In this document: piece by piece, positions 33,810 through 42,370 of the stretch | Layout: every line of letters starts with the position of its first letter | How positions within the stretch are numbered: the stretch's first letter is position 1 | NCBI RefSeq assembly: GCF_000349945.1 | Contig: NC_020516.1 | Location: 558,001 to 622,000 of the forward strand | Reading direction: 5' to 3' | DNA length: 64,000 bases | From: Azoarcus sp. KH32C | Lineage (GTDB): Bacteria; Pseudomonadota; Gammaproteobacteria; Burkholderiales; Rhodocyclaceae | Notes under the pieces: generated by a model | Told to the model about the DNA's origin: nothing | Database searches by the model: none | What the model saw: the letters and a program-made list of their open reading frames with translations, nothing else | Translations under genes and position numbers: made by a program

Positions 33810-34733
33810 ATGCAGAACAGAACATCCATCGGTATCGTCGCGGCCATGATGCTTGCCGCGGGTTTCATCGTGCAGGCGGACGCCTTCGCGCAGCAGACGT
33901 CGGCGCGCGTCGCGGCCACCGCCGAAGCGCGGCAGAAGGACGAGTTCACCCGTCTGCTCGACAGCACCAAGGTGCTGAACCAGGCGCTCAAGCGCGTCAG
34001 CGAACAGAAGAAGGTCGACAACGCGGCGTTGGTTCAGGCCAACGACAAGAAGATCCACGATGCCGAAAGCGCCGCCGCCGACGGGCGCATCGCCACCGCG
34101 CGGATCCTGGTCGACGACGCCTATCTGAATTGCAAGCTCGCGCTCGCCGATCTCGCCCAGAAGTCGCCGTCGGTCGCGCAGCCCGCTCCTGCGGCCGATG
34201 CGCCGAATCCGCGCGTGCAGAAGGAATACGCCGCGCGGATGGACTCCACGCGTGCGCTGCGTGACGCGCTCGAGCGCATCGCCAACGAAAAGAACGACGA
34301 TCCCGGCAAGCAGGAGGTCGCCCTCATCGACAAGCTGATGCGCGATGCGGATGCCCAGGTCGCGCAGAACAACGCCAAGCGCGGCCGCGCGATCCTCGAC
34401 CACGCCTACCTGCGTGCGAAGGTGCAGATCGAGCGCCTGCGCGGCGGCGAGACCCTGGTGCGCGAGCTCAAGTTCGACACCAAGGAAGACGAATACCGCT
34501 ACGAACTCGACCGCAACGACACCTACGGCATGCTGATGAAGCTGCTGGTGCAGCCGGGCGGGGCGAAGGAAGCGGAACTGAAGGCCCATGTCGAGCGCGC
34601 GGCGCGCCTGCGCAAGGATGCCGAAGGGATCGCGGCGAAGAAGGGGTTTGAAGATGCCGTGAAGACGATGGAGGAATCCTCCGGCGAGTACCAGCGCGCC
34701 CTGCGCACCGCCGGCGTGATGATTCCCGGCTGA
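33810..34733 (+). CDS. Unrecognised periplasmic helical protein with an internal duplication
   Basis: 307 residues with a signal peptide (MQNRTSIGIVAAMMLAAGFI ... DAFA-QQ). I do not recognise the family. It holds two copies of a helical unit: residues about 45-115 (DEFTRLLDSTKVLNQALKRV ... ARILVDDAYLNCKLALADL) and about 138-215 (KEYAARMDSTRALRDALERI ... GRAILDHAYLRAKVQIERL), joined by a Pro/Ala linker. Lys, Asp and Glu are abundant and coiled coils are likely. A GGGGAGAAG ribosome-binding site precedes the ATG, and a strong terminator follows, so it is monocistronic. Confidence 0.8.
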   Translation: MQNRTSIGIVAAMMLAAGFIVQADAFAQQTSARVAATAEARQKDEFTRLLDSTKVLNQALKRVSEQKKVDNAALVQANDKKIHDAESAAADGRIATARILVDDAYLNCKLALADLAQKSPSVAQPAPAADAPNPRVQKEYAARMDSTRALRDALERIANEKNDDPGKQEVALIDKLMRDADAQVAQNNAKRGRAILDHAYLRAKVQIERLRGGETLVRELKFDTKEDEYRYELDRNDTYGMLMKLLVQPGGAKEAELKAHVERAARLRKDAEGIAAKKGFEDAVKTMEESSGEYQRALRTAGVMIPG

Positions 34734-34764
34734 TCGGTAGGGGGCGAGGCCCCCGTGAACGGAA

Positions 34765-34804
34765 ATCGGCCCGCGAGCGCAAAAATCGCGGGCCGATCTT
34801 TTTT
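34765..34804 (+). terminator. Rho-independent terminator
   Basis: ATCGGCCCGCGA (34765-34776) and its exact reverse complement (34786-34797) form a 12-bp stem with a 9-nt loop, followed by C and a T6 run. It ends the transcript of the duplicated-domain protein. Confidence 0.9.
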
Positions 34805-34843
34805 GATCCGGTCAGGCCGGGTCAGCCCTGCTGCAGTTCGCGG

Positions 34844-36187
34844 TCAGGCGCGGGCTCCGGCTATGGCGGGCACGCCCATGTGGGCTTCCTGCTCGTCGAG
34901 CACGGCTTCCGGCTCGTCCGCCTCTTCCACCGTCTCGTTGTTGAGGTGGCGTTGCAGCGCGACCGTGTCGAGGTCATTGCACCACTTCGCCACGACGATC
35001 GTCGCGACGCTGTTGCCGATCAGGTTGGTCAGCGCACGGGCTTCCGACATGAAGCGGTCGATGCCGAGGATCAGCGCGAGGCCGGCCACCGGCACGCCGC
35101 CCACCGCCGACAGCGTCGCGGCCAGCACGATGAAGCCGCTGCCGGTGACGCCGGCCGCGCCCTTCGAGGTCAGCAGCAGCACCGCGAGCAGCGTGATTTG
35201 CTGGGTGATGTCGAGCGGGGTGTTGGTCGCCTGGGCGATGAACACCGCCGCCATCGTCAGGTAGATCGAGGTGCCGTCGAGGTTGAACGAGTAGCCGGTC
35301 GGAACCACGAGGCCGACGGTCGACTTCTTGCAACCCAGGTTTTCCATCTTCGCCATCAGGCGCGGCAGGGCCGATTCCGACGACGAGGTGCCGAGCACGA
35401 TCAGCAGCTCTTCCTTGATGTAGGCGATCAGCTTGACGACCGAGAAGCCGTGCACGCGAGCGATCGCGCCCAGCACGCCGAAGATGAAGATCAGGCAGGT
35501 CGCATAGAAGGTGCCCATCAGCATGCCGAGTTGCGCGAGCGTGCCGACACCGTGCTTGCCGATCGTGAAGGCCATCGCGCCGAATGCGCCGATCGGGGCG
35601 ACCTTCATGATGTAGCCGACGATGCCGAACAACACGTGCGAGAACTTCTCGATGAAGTCGAACACCAGCGTGCCGCGGCCGCCGAACTTGTGCAGCGCGA
35701 AGCCGAACAGCACCGAGAACAGCAGCACCTGCAGGATCTCGCCCTTCGCGAAGGCATCGACGATCGTGCTCGGGATGACCGCCATCAGGAAGTCGACCGT
35801 CGACTGCATCTTCGACGGATCCGTGTAGGCCGCGATCGCCTTGGTGTCGAGCGTCGTCGGGTCGATGTTCATGCCCGCGCCCGGTTTGACGACGTTCACG
35901 ATGATCAGGCCGATGATCAGCGCGATCGTGCTGACGATCTCGAAGTACAGCAGCGCCAGGCCGCCGGTCTTGCCCACCTTCTTCATGTCCTCCATGCCGG
36001 CGATGCCGACGACGACGGTGCAGAAGATGATCGGGGCGATGATCATCTTGATCAGCTTGATGAAGCCATCACCCAGCGGCTTCATCGCCGCGCCGGTCTG
36101 CGGGTAGAAATGCCCGAGCAGGACGCCGATGACGATCGCGACGATGACCTGGAAGTACAGCGAACGGTAGAACGGTTTCTTTCCCAT
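34844..36187 (-). CDS. dctA: C4-dicarboxylate transporter DctA
   Basis: 447-residue dicarboxylate/amino acid:cation symporter importing succinate, fumarate and malate. Motifs: LLIVLGTSSSESALPRLM (Ser-rich re-entrant loop), PTGYSFNLDGTSIYLTMAAV, TSKGAAGVTGSGFIVLAATL and the helix-8 substrate-site segment ALTNLIGNSVATIVVAKW. Eight membrane helices and two hairpins are expected. An AGGAGAGG ribosome-binding site precedes the ATG. A 27-bp dyad about 90 bp upstream is a candidate operator. Nearby frdABCD would use the imported fumarate. Confidence 0.95.
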   Translation of the reverse strand: MGKKPFYRSLYFQVIVAIVIGVLLGHFYPQTGAAMKPLGDGFIKLIKMIIAPIIFCTVVVGIAGMEDMKKVGKTGGLALLYFEIVSTIALIIGLIIVNVVKPGAGMNIDPTTLDTKAIAAYTDPSKMQSTVDFLMAVIPSTIVDAFAKGEILQVLLFSVLFGFALHKFGGRGTLVFDFIEKFSHVLFGIVGYIMKVAPIGAFGAMAFTIGKHGVGTLAQLGMLMGTFYATCLIFIFGVLGAIARVHGFSVVKLIAYIKEELLIVLGTSSSESALPRLMAKMENLGCKKSTVGLVVPTGYSFNLDGTSIYLTMAAVFIAQATNTPLDITQQITLLAVLLLTSKGAAGVTGSGFIVLAATLSAVGGVPVAGLALILGIDRFMSEARALTNLIGNSVATIVVAKWCNDLDTVALQRHLNNETVEEADEPEAVLDEQEAHMGVPAIAGARA

Positions 36188-36276
36188 AATCCCTCTCCTT
36201 TGGATTTTTTCACGCGGGAGCGATTATTCCGGCGAGGAGGGAGGCTTGGGCAGTGTGAACTTCCGCATTGTGGATA

Positions 36277-36303
36277 CCACGTATTAATCAGGGTTATACG
36301 TGG
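36277..36303. promoter_or_regulatory. Dyad CCACGTAT-N11-ATACGTGG upstream of dctA
   Basis: Perfect 8-bp inverted repeat (36277-36284 and 36296-36303) with an 11-bp spacer, 90 bp upstream of the dctA start in the 231-bp gap. The form fits a dimeric regulator site. The rest of the gap holds only a small hairpin GGGCCGT/ACGGCCC (36317-36336). Confidence 0.45.
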
Positions 36304-36418
36304 CGGGGCGTCGTCAGGGCCGTGTTGCTACGGCCCGAGACCAGGAAAGCGAACGGGCCGCGTCAACGACGGATGCGCAAGCGAGTGTCGCCGCAGGAAG
36401 CCTTGATGGGGCGCATCG

Positions 36419-37300
36419 TCAGACCTTGCGCGCGAGCCACACCCCGGCCACGGCAACGACCATGCCGGCGAGTGCGACCCCGCTCAGCGTCTCGCCGAAC
36501 AGCATCCAGGCCATCAGCGCAGTCGTCGGCGGCGTGAGGTAGAAGAGGCTCGCGACGTTGACGGCGCTACCGTTGCGGATCAGCACGTTGAGCAGGCTGA
36601 TCGCACCGAGCGAGAGCACCAGCACCAGCCACAGCAGCGCGAACACGAACTGCCCGCTCCACACGATATGCATCGTCTCGCTGCGGCTCGCGAGGAAGCC
36701 GGTCACGGTCAGGCTCGGCACGAACTGGATGACCGCGCCGGTGCGCAGATCGAAACTCGGGCAGAAGCGCTTCTGATACAGCGTGCCGCCGGTGATGCCG
36801 GCGAGCGCCGCCAGCGCGGGCGCGAGCATCCAGCCGAGTTCCGCCAGGCCGCTGCCGACCGAGACCTTGTTGCTGACGACCAGCGTCACGCCGACGAAGC
36901 CGAGCGCGAGCCCTGCCCACTGCCGCGGCGTGACGCGCTCGCCGAGTAGCCACCCGGCGCCGAGCGCGGTGAGCAGCGGTTGCATGCCGACCACGAGTGC
37001 CGTGACGCCGGCGGGCAGGCCGCGATGGATCGCCATGAACACGCCGCCGAGATAGGTCGCCTGCAGCAGCAGGCCGGCGACCCCGATGTGCCCGACCTGA
37101 CGCAAGTCCTTCGGCCACGGCGCGCGCATCAGCAGTGCCAGTGCGCCCATCAGCGCGATCACCAGCACGTAGCGTGTCGCGAGAAAGGTCAGCGGTTCCG
37201 CGTAGGGCAGGCCGAATTTGGCGCCGATGAAGCCGGTGCTCCAAAGCAGCACGAAGAGCAGCGGAGTGAGTGCGGCCAGGCGTGGGGGCAGCGTGGGCAT
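36419..37300 (-). CDS. EamA/DMT-family transporter
   Basis: 293 residues with ten hydrophobic segments in two EamA repeats (LLFVLLWSTGFIGAKFGLPY at the start; GAISLLNVLIRNGSAVNVAS in the second half). DMT family exporters carry amino acids or other small metabolites; the substrate is unknown. ATG 37300 gives MPTLPPRLAALTPLLFVLLW; the longer frame upstream adds non-conserved residues. Divergent from frdA. Confidence 0.88.
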   Translation of the reverse strand: MPTLPPRLAALTPLLFVLLWSTGFIGAKFGLPYAEPLTFLATRYVLVIALMGALALLMRAPWPKDLRQVGHIGVAGLLLQATYLGGVFMAIHRGLPAGVTALVVGMQPLLTALGAGWLLGERVTPRQWAGLALGFVGVTLVVSNKVSVGSGLAELGWMLAPALAALAGITGGTLYQKRFCPSFDLRTGAVIQFVPSLTVTGFLASRSETMHIVWSGQFVFALLWLVLVLSLGAISLLNVLIRNGSAVNVASLFYLTPPTTALMAWMLFGETLSGVALAGMVVAVAGVWLARKV

Positions 37301-37578
37301 GAGTGGCGATGTCGCGCCGCGTGACGGCGAGGAGGGATGAAGCCCGACATCATAGCGGCACAATGGGGCGGAACAAGGCCGGGTCTTGCCATCGGAAGTT
37401 GCGAATTATGCCGAATGGAATTGCCCATGAAGCCGACAAGGATTACACTTCACTTGATTGCCAATCCCGCAATCGCAGTCCTTGTTTCCAGTACCTGTCG
37501 GCAGGTCGCGTTTATGCCGGCTCCAGAGATTTTCCAAAGTGTTTTCACCGCTTCCCGCTGGGAAGGGAGGAGACGAGC

Positions 37579-39366
37579 GTGGAAGCATTCAAGGCGGACG
37601 TGGCGATTGTCGGTGCCGGCGGCGCGGGGCTGAGGGCGGCGATCGCGGTCGCCGAGGCCGATCCGAGTCTCAGGATCGCGCTGATCTCCAAGGTCTATCC
37701 GATGCGCAGCCATACCGTCGCGGCCGAAGGCGGCTCGGCGGGTGTCGTGCAGGCCCACGACAGCCTCGAAGACCATTTTCACGACACCGTGGCCGGCGGC
37801 GACTGGCTGTGCGAGCAGGACGTGGTCGACGACTTCGTCTCGCGCTGCACCGAGGAGATGGTGCAGCTGGAGCACTGGGGCTGCCCGTGGAGCCGCAAGG
37901 AAGACGGCCACATCAACGTGCGCGCTTTCGGCGGCATGAAGATCGAGCGCACGTGGTTCGCCGCCGACAAGACCGGCTTCCACATGCTCCACACGCTGTT
38001 CCAGACCTCGATCAAGTATCCGTCGATCCGCCGCTTCGACGAGTATTTCTGCGTCGATCTCATCGTCGAGGACGGCCGCGCGCAGGGCGTCGTCGCGGTG
38101 CAGATCGCGTCGCGCGAGTTCACGCTGATCGAGGCGGGCGCGGTGATCATCGCCACCGGGGGCGCCGGCCGCGTCTTCCGCGAGAACACCAACGGCGGCA
38201 TCGTCACCGGCGACGGCATGTCGCTCGCCTACCGGCATGGCGTGCCGCTGCGCGACATGGAGTTCGTCCAGTACCACCCGACCTGCATGCCGGGCACGGG
38301 CCTGCTGTTCACCGAAGCCTGCCGCGGCGAGGGCGGCTTTCTGCTCAACAAGGACGGCTACCGCTACCTGCAGGATTACGGGCTCGGGCCCGCGGAGCCG
38401 ACGCCGCGCAACAAGGCGATGGAGCTCGGCCCGCGCGATCGCCTGAGCCAGGCGTTCTGGTACGAGCAGCAGAAGGGGCGCACGATCGACAGCCCGCAGG
38501 GCCCGGTTGTGCATCTGGACCTGCGTCACCTCGGCGAGGCGAAGCTGCGCGAGCGCCTGCCGCAGATCTACGAGCTCGCCGAGGAGTTCCTCGGCGTCGA
38601 CCCCGCGCTGACGCCAATCCCGGTGCGCCCTGCCGTGCATTACACGATGGGCGGAATCCTCGTGGACGGGCGCTGCGCGTCGCCGCTGCCCGGGCTCTTC
38701 GCGGCCGGCGAATGCTCGAGCGTCGGCATCCACGGGGCCAACCGGCTCGGCTCGAATTCGCTCGCGGAACTGTGCGTGTTCGGCAAGACGGCCGGCATCG
38801 AGGCAGCTGCGTTCGCGCGCAACGTGCCACCGGCAGATTCCGCCCGGCTGCTGAAGCAGGCCGAATCCATCGAGCAGCGGACACTCGCGCTCGTGACGCA
38901 TCCGTCGGGCAGCGAACGCATCGCCACCTTGCGCAAGGAGATGGCCGAGTCGATGGAAAACGGCTGCGGCATCTATCGCGACGCTGCCACGATGCGGGCC
39001 ACCTGCGACAAGCTCGCGGAGCTGAAGCACCGCTTCCATAAGGTCCGTGTCGAAGACCAGTCGCGCGTCTGGAACACCGAATGGCTGCTGGCCGTCGAAC
39101 TCGGGTACCAGCTCGATGTTGCGCAGGCGATGGCGCATTCGGCGCTGAACCGCCGCGAATCGCGCGGCGCCCACCAGCGCCTCGATGGCTACACCGCGCG
39201 CGACGACGTGAACTTCCTCAAGCATTCGCAGGCCCATTACGCGGGCGACGATGCGCCGCGCATCGACTATGGCGACGTGAAGATCACGCGCTCGCCCCCC
39301 GGCACGCGCGCGTATGGAGCGGCGGGCGAGAAGGCCGAACAGGAAAGGGAGGCTCATCGTGCGTGA
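37579..39366 (+). CDS. frdA: Fumarate reductase flavoprotein subunit
   Basis: 595 residues, close in length and sequence to E. coli FrdA (602). FAD-binding GAGGAGLRAAIAVAEA, covalent-FAD His in MRSHTVAAEGGSAGV, active-site stretches GGMKIERTWFAADKTGFHML and HRxxG-type region near HGANRLGSNSLAEL, and the C-terminal KESRGAHQRLD equivalent (RRESRGAHQRLDGYTARDD). It reduces fumarate with quinol electrons under anaerobiosis. Start GTG 37579 is preceded by GGGAGGAG. It overlaps frdB by 8 bp. The 278-bp upstream gap holds a GATTGcCAATC dyad (37456-37466), but I see no clear FNR box. Confidence 0.96.
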   Translation: MEAFKADVAIVGAGGAGLRAAIAVAEADPSLRIALISKVYPMRSHTVAAEGGSAGVVQAHDSLEDHFHDTVAGGDWLCEQDVVDDFVSRCTEEMVQLEHWGCPWSRKEDGHINVRAFGGMKIERTWFAADKTGFHMLHTLFQTSIKYPSIRRFDEYFCVDLIVEDGRAQGVVAVQIASREFTLIEAGAVIIATGGAGRVFRENTNGGIVTGDGMSLAYRHGVPLRDMEFVQYHPTCMPGTGLLFTEACRGEGGFLLNKDGYRYLQDYGLGPAEPTPRNKAMELGPRDRLSQAFWYEQQKGRTIDSPQGPVVHLDLRHLGEAKLRERLPQIYELAEEFLGVDPALTPIPVRPAVHYTMGGILVDGRCASPLPGLFAAGECSSVGIHGANRLGSNSLAELCVFGKTAGIEAAAFARNVPPADSARLLKQAESIEQRTLALVTHPSGSERIATLRKEMAESMENGCGIYRDAATMRATCDKLAELKHRFHKVRVEDQSRVWNTEWLLAVELGYQLDVAQAMAHSALNRRESRGAHQRLDGYTARDDVNFLKHSQAHYAGDDAPRIDYGDVKITRSPPGTRAYGAAGEKAEQEREAHRA

Positions 39367-40123
39367 CGCTCCGGTGCCCGAGAAGCGGATCGAAATCGAA
39401 GTCCTGCGCTATCGACCCGAGCAGGACGTCGAGCCTGTGCCGCAGGTCTACACGGTGCCTTTCACCGACGACATGTCGGTGCTGCAGGGTCTGCAGTACA
39501 TCAAGGATTACCTGGACGGCTCGCTGAGCTTCCGCTGGTCCTGCCGGATGGCGATCTGCGGCAGCTGCGGCATGATGATCGACGGCGTACCGCGGCTGTC
39601 GTGCAAGACCTTCCTGCGCGATTTCCATCCGCGCCGCGTGCGCGTGGAGGCCCTGGCCCACTTCCCGATCGAGCGCGATCTGGTCGTCGTGATCGACGAT
39701 TTCATCCAGAAGCTGGAGCAGATCAAGCCCTACATCGTGCCGAAGACGCCGCGCACGCTGGCCGAAGGCGAGTACCTGCAGACGCCGGCCGAGCGCGACG
39801 TCTACGAGCAGTTCAGCTCCTGCATCAACTGCCTGCTATGTTACGCCGCCTGCCCGCAATACGGCCTCAACCCCGAGTTTGTCGGGCCGGGCATCATGGC
39901 GCTGCTGCACCGTTACAACGTCGACTCGCGCGACGGCGGCGCTGCCGAGCGGATGAAGATCGCGGGCTCCGAGGCCGGTGCCTTCAACTGCACCGCGGTC
40001 GGATACTGCTCGGAGGTCTGCCCCAAGCACGTCGATCCGGCCAATGCCGTCAATCAGAACAAGACCCTCGCCGCGAAGGACTACTTCCTGCGCTGGGGGA
40101 AGCCCAAGGGAGGCGAGCGATGA
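39359..40123 (+). CDS. frdB: Fumarate reductase iron-sulfur subunit
   Basis: 254 residues. The N-terminal plant-type [2Fe-2S] site is CRMAICGSCG...C, and the C-terminal ferredoxin domain has CINCLLCYAACP and a second set in CTAVGYCSEVCPKHVDP for the [4Fe-4S] and [3Fe-4S] clusters. It carries electrons from the membrane quinol site to FrdA. Start GTG 39359 overlaps the end of frdA by 8 bp, and its stop overlaps the frdC ATG. A basic linker KTPRTLAEGEYLQTPAERDV matches E. coli FrdB. Confidence 0.95.
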   Translation: MRDAPVPEKRIEIEVLRYRPEQDVEPVPQVYTVPFTDDMSVLQGLQYIKDYLDGSLSFRWSCRMAICGSCGMMIDGVPRLSCKTFLRDFHPRRVRVEALAHFPIERDLVVVIDDFIQKLEQIKPYIVPKTPRTLAEGEYLQTPAERDVYEQFSSCINCLLCYAACPQYGLNPEFVGPGIMALLHRYNVDSRDGGAAERMKIAGSEAGAFNCTAVGYCSEVCPKHVDPANAVNQNKTLAAKDYFLRWGKPKGGER

Positions 40124-40527
40124 GCGTGCCCGATCCCCGTCGTCCTTATATGCGCCCGATGACCGGCTGGTGGCGCCGCAACCCCTTCTTCGTCGAGTAC
40201 ATGATCCACGAGGGCACGGCGCTCTTCGTCGCCGCCTACGCGATCGTGCTGCTTGTCGGCCTGCTGCGGCTCGCACAAGGCGAGGCGGCGTGGAACGGCT
40301 GGCTCGACGCCCTGAGAAGCCCTCTGTCGGTCGCGTTCCACGTCGTGCTGCTTGCCGCGATCGGCTACCACGCCTGGACCTGGTTCCGGATCATGCCCAA
40401 GACGATGCCCCCCCTCGTGATCGGCGGGCACCGCCTGCGGCCGGGTGAGATTACCGCCGCGGGCATCGGCGCCGCGATCCTCGCGAGCATCGCGCTGCTC
40501 CTCGCGGCATGGGGGCTCGTGCGATGA
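40120..40527 (+). CDS. frdC: Fumarate reductase membrane anchor subunit C
   Basis: 135 residues, three membrane helices, resembling E. coli FrdC at the start (RRPYMRPMTGWWRRNPFFVEYMIHEGTA versus the RKPYVRPMT...WW...YMLREGTA pattern) and at HAWTWFRIMPK. It anchors the catalytic dimer and forms part of the quinol site. ATG 40120 overlaps the frdB stop, and its own stop overlaps the frdD ATG. Confidence 0.93.
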   Translation: MSVPDPRRPYMRPMTGWWRRNPFFVEYMIHEGTALFVAAYAIVLLVGLLRLAQGEAAWNGWLDALRSPLSVAFHVVLLAAIGYHAWTWFRIMPKTMPPLVIGGHRLRPGEITAAGIGAAILASIALLLAAWGLVR

Positions 40528-40892
40528 AGGCGATCGAAAAACGCTCGAATGCGCCGATCTTCTGGGCGCTCTTCGGTGCCGGCGGCATGCTCGCGGCCCT
40601 GCTCGGGCCCGCGCTGGTATTCCTCACGGGGATCGCCGTTCCGCTCGGGCTGATCTTCCCGCCGGACGCGCTGAGCTGGCCCCACGCGCTCGCGTTCGCC
40701 CGGAACTGGGCCGGAAAGGCTTTCCTGTTCGCGGTCGTCGCGCTCTTCCTGTGGCACGCCGCGCATCGCATCTTTCACAGCCTGCACGACCTCGGGGTCC
40801 ATGCAGGCATCGCCGCCAAGCTCGTCTGCTACGGCTTCGCGGCGGCCGGTTCGCTGCTCGCGGCCGGTGCATTGCTGTCGCTCGGTTTCTGA
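40524..40892 (+). CDS. frdD: Fumarate reductase membrane anchor subunit D
   Basis: 122 residues, three membrane helices (APIFWALFGAGGMLAALLGP; ALVFLTGIAVPLGLIF; LFLWHAAHRIFHSLHDLGVH), matching the FrdD pattern. With FrdC it completes a haem-free four-subunit quinol:fumarate reductase of the E. coli type. It overlaps frdC by 4 bp and is the last gene of the overlapping operon. Confidence 0.93.
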   Translation: MKAIEKRSNAPIFWALFGAGGMLAALLGPALVFLTGIAVPLGLIFPPDALSWPHALAFARNWAGKAFLFAVVALFLWHAAHRIFHSLHDLGVHAGIAAKLVCYGFAAAGSLLAAGALLSLGF

Positions 40893-41003
40893 TTGGGGCG
40901 GCCTCGCGGGGCCGCGGGCGTACCGGAGCCGCGCGGATGCTCTCCCGCTAGGGATGGCGTCGCCGGCACTTGTGGCATGACAACGAGCAGAAGGGGAATC
41001 ATC

Positions 41004-42311
41004 ATGAAAAAGACAGCACTGGTCGTGGCGCTGGCGGCTCTCGGCATCGGCGCGACGCAGGCGGCCGATCCCGCCAAGATCAACTGGGCGAAGGTCCCGG
41101 CGGTGACCGTCACGCTCTTCTATCCGGGGCAGTCCTCGTACGAATGGCTGCGCAGCGACGCGCACAAGGGAGCGTCGAAGGAAGTGAAGCGCGGCGATTC
41201 CTGTACCTCTTGCCACGACGAGGAGGACGCCGAGAAGGACCTGGGCGAGAAGCTCGTGAAGGGCGGGCCGCTCGAGCCGCGGCCGGTGAAAGGCAAGTCC
41301 GGCTTCAAGGAACTGAAAGTTCAGGCGGCCTACGACAGCAAGAATGCCTACCTCCGCTTCCAGTGGAAGACGGACAACGCCTTCCCCGGTTCCGAGCACC
41401 AGTACCTGCGTTTCGACGGCCACGAGTGGAAGGTGTTCGGTTTTCCCAAGCTCGACAAGCCGGTCCAGGACGGCTCCGAGATGGGCATCTACGAGGACCG
41501 CATGTCGGTCATGATCGACGACGGCAAGGTGCCGGGCTTCGCGCAGCAAGGCTGCTGGCTCACCTGCCACGACGGCGAGCGCGACATGCCGAAGCAATTC
41601 ACGAAGGACGAGGCGGCCGCGAACCCGCTGCTGCAGGCGATCAAGAAGAACGACGTGCGCAAGTACCTGCCCGAAACGCGCAGCGATCCGTCGGACTGGA
41701 AGACCGGCAAGAGTGTCGCGGAAGTCGAGAAGATCAAGGCCGCGGGCGGCTTCCTCGACCTGATCCAGTGGCGTGCGCACCGCAGCAATCCCGTCGGGAT
41801 GGCCGACGACGGCTACGTGCTGGAGTTCCGGTTGAGCGACGGCGGCAAGGACATGTTCAGCGGCAATGCCGATCCGAAGACTCACCAGCCGAAGTACATG
41901 TGGGACGCGGCCAAGGTGGGCTACAAATCGATCACCGTCGACAAGCTGCACCAGGCCGACCACTTCCTGATCCGCGAGAAGAATGCCGTGCCCTTCGATC
42001 CGAACGCCGGATGGAAGGAAGGCGACATGGTGCCGGACTACGTCGTCAGCCGCGCCGACGCGTCGGGTTCAGCGGCGGACAACAATGCGATCGCAAGCTG
42101 GAAGGACGGGGTTTGGACCGTCGTCATGGTCCGCCCGCTTGCGCTGACGAACGCGGACGACAAGGCCTTGAAGCCGGGGGGCGTCTATAACGTCGGCTTC
42201 GCGATTCACGACGACAACATCACGACGCGGGGCCATCACGTGTCCTTCGTGAGGACGCTCGGCCTCGGTGCGAAGGGCAAGGCCGATATCAAGGCGGTGA
42301 AGCTCCCGTAA
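41004..42311 (+). CDS. Periplasmic ethylbenzene-dehydrogenase-type haem-binding cytochrome
   Basis: 435 residues with a signal peptide (MKKTALVVALAALGIGATQA-A). One canonical haem-c motif CTSCH (Cys67-His71) is followed by the EB_dh-type beta-sandwich domain (PF09459-like), which in DMSO-reductase-family gamma subunits binds haem b. A second motif CWLTCH (Cys184-His189) has CX3CH spacing. Several Met and His (e.g. SVMIDDG, RDMP) could ligate haem. No molybdopterin partner is encoded nearby. It lies 111 bp after frdD on the same strand, so it may receive or donate electrons in anaerobic respiration; that link is inferred. ATG 41004 follows AAGGGGAA. Confidence 0.85.
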   Translation: MKKTALVVALAALGIGATQAADPAKINWAKVPAVTVTLFYPGQSSYEWLRSDAHKGASKEVKRGDSCTSCHDEEDAEKDLGEKLVKGGPLEPRPVKGKSGFKELKVQAAYDSKNAYLRFQWKTDNAFPGSEHQYLRFDGHEWKVFGFPKLDKPVQDGSEMGIYEDRMSVMIDDGKVPGFAQQGCWLTCHDGERDMPKQFTKDEAAANPLLQAIKKNDVRKYLPETRSDPSDWKTGKSVAEVEKIKAAGGFLDLIQWRAHRSNPVGMADDGYVLEFRLSDGGKDMFSGNADPKTHQPKYMWDAAKVGYKSITVDKLHQADHFLIREKNAVPFDPNAGWKEGDMVPDYVVSRADASGSAADNNAIASWKDGVWTVVMVRPLALTNADDKALKPGGVYNVGFAIHDDNITTRGHHVSFVRTLGLGAKGKADIKAVKLP

Positions 42312-42319
42312 GGGCGAGA

Positions 42320-42351
42320 GGCACGGTCCCGGTGAGCGCCGGGGCCGTGCC
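42320..42351. terminator. 13-bp stem-loop between convergent cytochrome and yebC genes
   Basis: GGCACGGTCCCGG (42320-42332) pairs with CCGGGGCCGTGCC (42339-42351) with one G-T wobble and a 6-nt loop. It sits between convergent stop codons and may serve both; there is no T-run. Confidence 0.5.
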
Positions 42352-42370
42352 GGTGCGGCAGGGTGAAGCC

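Noticed and set aside
36188..36300. Sigma-54 promoter for dctA
   Set aside because: No GG-N10-GC element with the usual flanks was found on the reverse strand between the start codon and the dyad.
37450..37470. Possible FNR/CRP-type box upstream of frdA (TTGATTGCCAATC)
   Set aside because: The first half-site fits TTGAT, but the second half does not fit ATCAA at the right spacing. I keep it only as a small dyad.
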